Assembly: GCA_021203665.1 (NCBI GenBank)
Contig: JAJQAT010000169.1
Span: 1-7,721, forward strand
Length of the DNA: 7,721 bases
Direction: 5' to 3'
Origin: Bacillota bacterium
GTDB lineage: Bacteria; Bacillota; Clostridia; UBA1381
The position numbers and the translations under genes were made by a program. Numbering within the stretch: position 1 is the first letter of the stretch; each line of letters starts with the position of its first letter. Shown in pieces: positions 1 to 5,400 of this stretch. The notes beneath the pieces are model-generated. The model saw nothing but the letters and a program-made list of their open reading frames with translations, made no database searches and was not told the origin of the DNA.

Positions 1-2
1 CA

Positions 3-1481
3 TTATACGTCGCAGCGGATTATAACGAAGATGATTTACAGGACGCGATAGAGGACGCGGTCGATTGGAAGGACGAAAACGACAATCCTTTCTACAGCAT
101 CGGCACAAACAGCTCAAACCTGTATATCACGGCACTCAGACGAATGGGGAAGAGCTGCGACTACGCCTCATATCTTTCGGGACTTGACGGAACCGCCGCA
201 AGCTACGGCGCGGAGAGCAACGCAACCGATATGCAGAGAACCGCCATTGCGGTAATCGCGTCCGGAGGCGACCCGAGAAATGTTGGCGGCAAGGATTTGA
301 TAGCCGACGGCATATATTACAGGGACGCCGTTTCGCCGATAGACAAGGAGGGCGTAAACGGGTACTCATGGGCGCTTATCGCGCTTGACGCGGGCGAATA
401 TGACATCCCCGACTGGGCGCTTAAAAACAAAAACGACATAATATCCGGAATACTTTCGCACCAAAACACGGACGGAAGCTTTGACGGCGACGCCTACGCC
501 ACGGCAGCGGCAATTACGGCGCTTGCCTCGCATTATCAAACAGGCGGCGCGTATACCGTCACGCAGATCGAAACGGGTCAAACGGTCGATTTAAGTCCGC
601 GTGACGCGGTTGACAATGCGCTTAATTATCTTTCGGAAACGCAGACAAAGGACGGAGACTGGGGCGATTTGCGCTCCACCGCGATGACCGTTATCGCGCT
701 CGGCGCAATGGGAATAAACGCCGATAAGGACACGCGCTTTACGGCGAAAAAGGGAAGCGCGCTTGACGGACTTATGATGTACCGTGAAAGCGACGGCGGA
801 TTTTCGGCGGATCTCAGAAATTCCGACGGTGAGGCGACCTCGCTCGCGTTGTGCGCTCTCGTAAGCCACGCAAGATATTTACAGGGCAAATCCTCGCTTT
901 TTAAATTGACTGTTGACGATACGGTTACATTTGAAACCGAGGCACCCGCCGCGACGGTAAAGCCGAGCGCGTCGTCAAGCTCATCAAGCTCATCCGACGC
1001 GACCGCGAAGCCAAAGGCGACAACCAAGGCATCCGCAACGGCGAAGCCCTCTTCCACTGCAAAGGCTTCAAGCACGCTCGAGCCCAAGAAAACAACCGCG
1101 CCCCGACCGACGGTGTCGCCGACACCTAAGGCAACACAGCGTCCCGCGCTTGTGGGACCGGTTGAAATGCCCGGACCAATGCCGTCAATAGAGCCGACCT
1201 CCGCGCCCGAAAACGAGGATGAAAGCGGCTCAACGTCAAACGGAGCCGGAGCGGTAACCGGCATTATAGCGGTTATAGCGTTGTGCGCGGCGATACTTAT
1301 ATTGTATATGCAAAGAAACGGCAAGCTCGACGCCCTTGCGGTACGCTTGGGACTTAAAAAGCCTGTTGAGGATAAGCCGAAAAAGGCAAGAACGCACAGA
1401 AAAACCGAACAGCACAGACGCTATGAAACGCGCGAGCGCTACAAGGAGAGAAGGAAATACAATAAACGTCGGAGAACATAA
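3..1481 (+). CDS. Membrane-anchored surface protein with alpha/alpha-toroid (prenyltransferase/squalene-cyclase-like) domain, 5'-truncated
   Basis: The frame is open from the window edge, so the true start and any signal peptide lie upstream; 492 residues are visible, numbered here from base 3. Residues about 1-310 are repeated helical hairpins with Gly/Asp turns (NTDGSF, TKDGDWGD, ESDGGFS) and small-residue helices (AAAITALAS, TAMTVIALG, SLALCALVS). These are typical of terpene-cyclase-like alpha/alpha toroids found in some bacterial surface proteins. No DxDD cyclase motif is visible, so binding is more likely than catalysis; this is inference. Residues 313-416 form a Ser/Thr/Lys/Pro/Ala linker with an eight-serine run, then a transmembrane helix (417-436, nt 1251-1310) and a 56-residue tail very rich in Arg and Lys. 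The expected topology is outside toroid, inside tail. There is no LPXTG motif. A terminator follows at once, so this is the last gene of its transcript. The ligand is unknown. Confidence 0.85.
   Translation, partial: LYVAADYNEDDLQDAIEDAVDWKDENDNPFYSIGTNSSNLYITALRRMGKSCDYASYLSGLDGTAASYGAESNATDMQRTAIAVIASGGDPRNVGGKDLIADGIYYRDAVSPIDKEGVNGYSWALIALDAGEYDIPDWALKNKNDIISGILSHQNTDGSFDGDAYATAAAITALASHYQTGGAYTVTQIETGQTVDLSPRDAVDNALNYLSETQTKDGDWGDLRSTAMTVIALGAMGINADKDTRFTAKKGSALDGLMMYRESDGGFSADLRNSDGEATSLALCALVSHARYLQGKSSLFKLTVDDTVTFETEAPAATVKPSASSSSSSSSDATAKPKATTKASATAKPSSTAKASSTLEPKKTTAPRPTVSPTPKATQRPALVGPVEMPGPMPSIEPTSAPENEDESGSTSNGAGAVTGIIAVIALCAAILILYMQRNGKLDALAVRLGLKKPVEDKPKKARTHRKTEQHRRYETRERYKERRKYNKRRRT
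975..992 (+). repeat. Two-copy 9-bp tandem repeat in the serine run of the linker
   Basis: TCAAGCTCA occurs twice head to tail (975-983 and 984-992) inside the codons for the poly-serine part of the linker. Because the unit is three codons long, a change in copy number would lengthen or shorten the linker without breaking the frame. With only two copies it may be a simple consequence of low-complexity coding. Confidence 0.6.
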
Positions 1482-1495
1482 CGTGAAAAAATCAG

Positions 1496-1525
1496 AGAGC
1501 AAGTCCGAAAGCTTGCTCTTTTTTT
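1496..1525 (+). terminator. Intrinsic terminator after the toroid protein gene
   Basis: An 8-bp perfect stem, AGAGCAAG (1496-1503) with CTTGCTCT (1512-1519), encloses an 8-base loop and runs directly into seven T residues (1519-1525). It starts 15 bases after the stop codon at 1479-1481. A run of six A residues at 1486-1491 lies just upstream, giving weak potential for termination on the other strand too. It separates the first gene from the regulator gene. Confidence 0.9.
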
Positions 1526-1536
1526 ATCCGCATTGC

Positions 1537-1565
1537 TTGAAAAAACGCTTGATATATGATATAAT
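1537..1565 (+). promoter_or_regulatory. Sigma-A promoter of the AraC-type regulator gene
   Basis: A -35 box TTGAAA (1537-1542; five of six match TTGACA) is separated by exactly 17 bases from a perfect TATAAT (1560-1565). The -10 is preceded by TG at the extended -10 position (1557-1558). Transcription should start near 1572, giving a leader of about 35 bases. The box quality predicts constitutive or only lightly controlled expression of the regulator, in contrast to the poor promoter of the enzyme gene. Confidence 0.85.
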
Positions 1566-1591
1566 TCAGTAAAAGTAAGCGAGGGTTTAAG

Positions 1592-1601
1592 TTTATATAA
1601 A
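1592..1601. repeat. 10-bp perfect AT palindrome in the regulator leader
   Basis: TTTATATAAA is its own reverse complement and lies in the leader just upstream of the regulator start, about 20-30 bases after the predicted transcription start. It could be an autoregulatory site, but in AT-rich DNA such short palindromes arise by chance. It does not match the repeat in front of the enzyme gene, so the functional claim is weak. Confidence 0.3.
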
Positions 1602-1609
1602 TTTTGGAT

Positions 1610-2335
1610 ATGGAATACAAGAGCGGCGAAAATATTTTAAACGAGATACAGGAGAACACAAAGTGGCACAATCCCTACGACCAGGAGCTGCGCGAGCAGG
1701 AGAGCATAGAGCGCGGCGATATTGACGCGCTCAAACGGTGCTGGAACGAAAAATATGACGGCGCGATAGGCACGCTCGCGCTTGACCCCTTGCGCCACGC
1801 CAAAAATCTTGCGGTAGGCGTTATTACGCTATCATCAAGGAGCGCGGTGCGCGGCGGACTTAATTACGAAACTGTTTTTTCCATAGTTGACGCGACGATT
1901 TTAAAAATTGAGCATCAAATGACGGAGCCGGAGCAGGTGATAGAAGCGATTCACGCGGCGCAGCTCCTGTTCACGCAAATGGTTAAGGAAAACAAGGGCG
2001 CGGGTCATTATAATCCGATAGTAAGCAAGGCTAAGGATTACATTTTTAAAAATATTCACGGCAAAATATCCGTTTCGGATATGGCTTGTCGCCTCGGCGT
2101 CAACCCCGACTACCTCTCGCACGTTTTCAGGCAATGCGAGAACAAAACCGTGACGCAATACATACTTGACGAAAAGCTGAAGCTTTGCTGTAATATGCTC
2201 AAATACTCCGATTACGGCATCTCCGGCATATGCGCCTATTTCGGATTTTGCTCACAGAGCTATTTCACGAAGCAATTCAAAAAATCGCTCGGCATAACGC
2301 CGTCAAAATACAGGGATAAATACGGCAAAAAATAA
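1610..2335 (+). CDS. AraC/XylS-type transcriptional regulator with all-helical N-terminal domain
   Basis: This is a cytoplasmic DNA-binding regulator. ATG at 1610 gives 241 residues; the in-frame TTG at 1604 gives 243, and a stop at 1598 rules out longer forms. The nearest GAGGG (1581-1585) is 18 bases from the TTG and 24 from the ATG, so the start is uncertain. Numbered from the TTG, residues about 20-130 form a helical domain with the conserved pattern ALDPLRHAKNLAVGVITLSSRSAVRG and no cupin sugar-binding barrel. Residues about 137-241 are the two-helix-turn-helix AraC domain. Its first recognition unit is ISVSDMACRLGVNPDYLSHV and its second runs from YGISGICAYFGF to ITPSKYRDKYG. This N-terminal type is recurrent in clostridial AraC proteins, but its ligand is not known to me. 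It lies 100 bp upstream of the glycosidase gene on the same strand and is probably its local regulator. The family is secure; the target is inferred. Confidence 0.9.
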   Translation: MEYKSGENILNEIQENTKWHNPYDQELREQESIERGDIDALKRCWNEKYDGAIGTLALDPLRHAKNLAVGVITLSSRSAVRGGLNYETVFSIVDATILKIEHQMTEPEQVIEAIHAAQLLFTQMVKENKGAGHYNPIVSKAKDYIFKNIHGKISVSDMACRLGVNPDYLSHVFRQCENKTVTQYILDEKLKLCCNMLKYSDYGISGICAYFGFCSQSYFTKQFKKSLGITPSKYRDKYGKK

Positions 2336-2336
2336 T

Positions 2337-2371
2337 ATAAGAAATATTATAAACACATAAGAAATGTTATA
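2337..2371. promoter_or_regulatory. Direct repeat with 20-bp period; candidate AraC operator
   Basis: ATAAGAAATATTATA (2337-2351) recurs as ATAAGAAATGTTATA (2357-2371), 14 of 15 bases identical, with start points 20 bp apart. Two tandem half-sites about two helical turns apart is the classic layout for AraC-family regulators, whose two HTH motifs bind same-face major grooves. The first copy overlaps the candidate -35 box and the second reaches the -10 of the enzyme promoter. A gene for an AraC protein ends two bases upstream. The repeat is seen directly; its role as operator is inference. Confidence 0.55.
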
Positions 2372-2375
2372 TAAT
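2347..2375 (+). promoter_or_regulatory. Candidate promoter of the glycosidase gene with weak -35
   Basis: A perfect TATAAT (2370-2375) has at 17-bp spacing only TTATAA (2347-2352), which matches three of six consensus positions. A good -10 with a poor -35 is typical of activator-dependent promoters. The predicted start near 2382 gives a leader of about 54 bases. The region is so AT-rich that other -10-like hexamers exist (TATATT at 2386-2391, TAAAAT at 2393-2398), so the exact start is uncertain. Confidence 0.5.
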
Positions 2376-2395
2376 ATCACATACGTATATTCTAA

Positions 2396-2416
2396 AATTA
2401 ATATATTATATTAATT
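2396..2416. repeat. Perfect 21-bp AT palindrome before the ribosome site
   Basis: Arms AATTAATATA (2396-2405) and TATATTAATT (2407-2416) are exact reverse complements around a single central T (2406). It lies between the predicted transcription start and the Shine-Dalgarno sequence, four bases before the latter. As DNA it could bind a dimeric repressor. As RNA it could fold, with the central bases opening as a loop, into a weak A-U hairpin next to the ribosome site. Confidence 0.7.
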
Positions 2417-2420
2417 GCAC

Positions 2421-2427
2421 AGGGAGG
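2421..2427 (+). promoter_or_regulatory. Strong ribosome-binding site that fixes the enzyme start
   Basis: AGGGAGG is followed after 8 bases by ATG at 2436. This fixes the start of the glycosidase at 2436 rather than at the upstream in-frame TTG (2415), which would lie before the ribosome site and would put seven non-signal residues ahead of the signal peptide. Confidence 0.9.
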
Positions 2428-2435
2428 TAAAAATT

Positions 2436-5400
2436 ATGAAATTCAAAAAAATCGCGGCAGTCGTTTTGTCGGTCACGCTTCTTCCGACAGTGAATATTTT
2501 CGGAATAAACGCGTCTGCCGCAAGCGGCACAACGGTAGTGCTTGACCCGTCCGAGGAATCCCCGTTTAACGACGGCGAATTTCAGGGCTGGGGTACGTCT
2601 CTTTGTTGGTGGGCGAACAGATTGGGCTACAGCGAATCGCTTACCGAGCAGGCGGCGGAGGCGTTTTTCTCCGACGACGGCTTGAGCCTTGACATCGCCC
2701 GCTATAACCTTGGCGGCGGCGACGACCCGACGCACGACCATATTACGCGCTCGGATTCGAAGGTACCCGGAGTATGGGAAACCTTTGAATTATCGGAGGA
2801 CGGAACCGATGTGGAAAGTATAACCTACGACCTTTCCAACGACCAAAACCAATTAAATATCGCAAAGGCGGCGCTTGAAGCAAATCCCAATCTATACTTT
2901 GAGGGATTTTCAAACTCGGCTCCGTACTTTATGACAAATTCCGGCTGCTCGAGCGGCGCGGAAACAGCGTCGGAGGATAACCTAAATCCCGATATGTACG
3001 ATGATTTCGCGGAATTTATCGCAGACGCTACCGCTCTTTTCGCGGAGGAGGGCATAGTATTCCAAAGCTACTCGCCGATGAATGAGCCGGACACAAGCTA
3101 CTGGGGCGCAAACTCCGCAAAGCAGGAGGGTTGTCACTTTGAACCGGGCGACAGTCAGTCGAATATGATAACCGCGTTGAGAACAGCTCTTGACAATAAG
3201 GGACTTACAGACGTGATTGTTGCCGGCATGGACGAAACAAGCATTAACAGTACCGTAACGAATTACGGAGAGCTTACGCCTGAAGCGGTGGAAGCTCTCG
3301 GAAGAATAGACACGCATACCTACAGCGGCTCAAACCGCTCGGGACTTAAAGCTCTTGCCGAGGAAGAGGGCAAGAACCTTTGGATGAGCGAGGTTGACGG
3401 CAGCTGGAACGGTCTCGGTCTCGCGGAGAGAATCATACTCGATATGAACGGCATGATGCCGTCCGCGTGGATTATGTGGGATATAGTCGATTCTCATAAG
3501 GATTCAAGCTTCCAAACTCCCGACGGAACCTATTCCGAGGCAAGCACCACGCTTGACGTAACAGGCAAGCTTTGGGGCGTAGGAATGGCTGACCATGACA
3601 CCGAAACGCTGTATCTTTCAAACAAGTATTACGCGTTCGGTCAGTTCACAAGATATATAGAGCCGGGCGACACTATAATCGCGTCGTCGGACACCACCCT
3701 TGCGGCGTATAACAAAACCACGGGCGACATAAAGATAGTTGCGCTAAACTCGTCCTCATCGGATTTGGCGTACACCTTTGACCTTTCGGCGTTCACATCC
3801 GTAGGCGACACCGTGCAGGAAATACGCACAAACAACCTTACCGGCGACAGCGCCGAGCATTGGGCGGAAATAGAGGGTGAGGCAACTCTCGCGGATAAAA
3901 AGATTTCAACAACGCTTAAGGCGAACACCGTTACAACATACGTTGTCGAGGGCAGCGGCGCGACGGATTACGCTATAATCACAGGCGGCGGCAGTCAGAT
4001 AAAGGTCGGCTCGTCTGTAAGCCTGTCCGTTGAATCAAATTTGGATTACTCATCAATCGTATGGTCGTCCTCCGATGAAAGCGTCGCGACGGTAACAGAG
4101 GACGGAACGGTTACGGCTCACGCGAGCGGAACCGTTACAATCTACGCTCAGGTTGACGATATGACGATTTCAAAGACCTTTGAGGTCCCCAATTACGTCC
4201 TGACCGGTACCGCGTCATGGGGCAACGATTCGAACGCGCCGGCTGACAGCGCGGACTATACGCAGGTAGCCGACGGCGATTTCTCCACATATTTTGACGG
4301 CACCACAGGCGGCTGGGTACAGTATGATTACGGCGAAAGATATAAGGTAAGCGAAATAAAGCTTGCCGCAAGAAGCGGTGACAGCTATGTTGCAAGAACC
4401 GTCGGCGGCACCGTGCAGGGCTCAAACGACGCTATTACGTGGACGGATTTGTATAAAATAACAACCGCTATTCCGGCGGACGAATATACAACTATAACCG
4501 CGGACGAGCTTTATAATCAAATACCGTACAGGTATTACAGATACACAAACACAGAAAATATGGCAAATATTGCCGAATTTCTGATTGAGGGTGAAGCATC
4601 CTCTGAGGCTCCGGCGGAGGTTACAAAGTTCGAGGCATCATCTACCGAGCTTTCATACGCGTATGAGGTGTCCGACGACTTGAAGCCTGCCGACGCGACG
4701 GAGGATTACCACAAATATTTCGCGGTTTACGACAGCGACAACAAGCTGAAATGCGTCACGATTGACGAGCCTGAAAAGACAATTTCCGGCGACTTTACCG
4801 ACGCGTCGTTTAAGCTCTTCGTATGGGACCGCATGGATCCCGTTACGACGGCTGTAAGCATGATTGAACCGGTGGTTACGGATTTATCGGAGTTCACCGA
4901 TGACTTTGAGGGCAATGAGTACATTTTCGAAGCCTCAGCCGGCTCAATATCGGACGGTGGAAACGTTGTGTTCGCTTCCGGACTTGACCGTTACGGCAAC
5001 GTGTTCGCACCGGTAAAATCCACGGCGACCGCAACGCTTTCGGAGCCTGTAACGATTACGTCAAAGGATAAATTCAGATTAACATTTACCATGTTCGCCG
5101 GCTGGGAAAGCAACGGCAAGGAGAATGAATTTGTACTAAACGACGCGGACGGCAATGAGCTTGTCGCTTTGAAGCTTACCGGCGGCGGCTATAACTTTAA
5201 TGAAATACGCATAGGCGGTGAGAACGTTCTTTCAGAAACAACCGTTTCACAGAGCAGATGCAAGGCAGGCTCGGGCAGTAAGACAGGCTCAAACGGCTGG
5301 GATTCGAGCGATCAGCCCTATGTTAATACCGTAGGCTACAATAAGACGGTTGAAATTACTATAGACGGCGCGGGAAATGTAACGGTATCCGCGACCGGCG

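Noticed and set aside
3..930. True squalene/terpene cyclase activity for the first protein
   Set aside because: The toroid-type repeats are present, but no DxDD or similar catalytic acid motif is visible, and the protein looks surface-exposed with a linker and membrane anchor.
626..1324. 232-codon open frame on the - strand inside the first gene
   Set aside because: It lies antisense to a well-supported domain protein; its length follows from GC-rich codon bias, and its translation shows no recognisable domain.
1336..1572. 78-codon + strand frame overlapping the end of the first gene
   Set aside because: It overlaps the basic tail in another frame and then runs through the terminator and the regulator promoter, so it is not a real gene.
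2415..2435. Upstream TTG start for the glycosidase
   Set aside because: It lies before the AGGGAGG ribosome site and inside the palindrome; ATG at 2436 has ideal spacing and gives a clean signal peptide.
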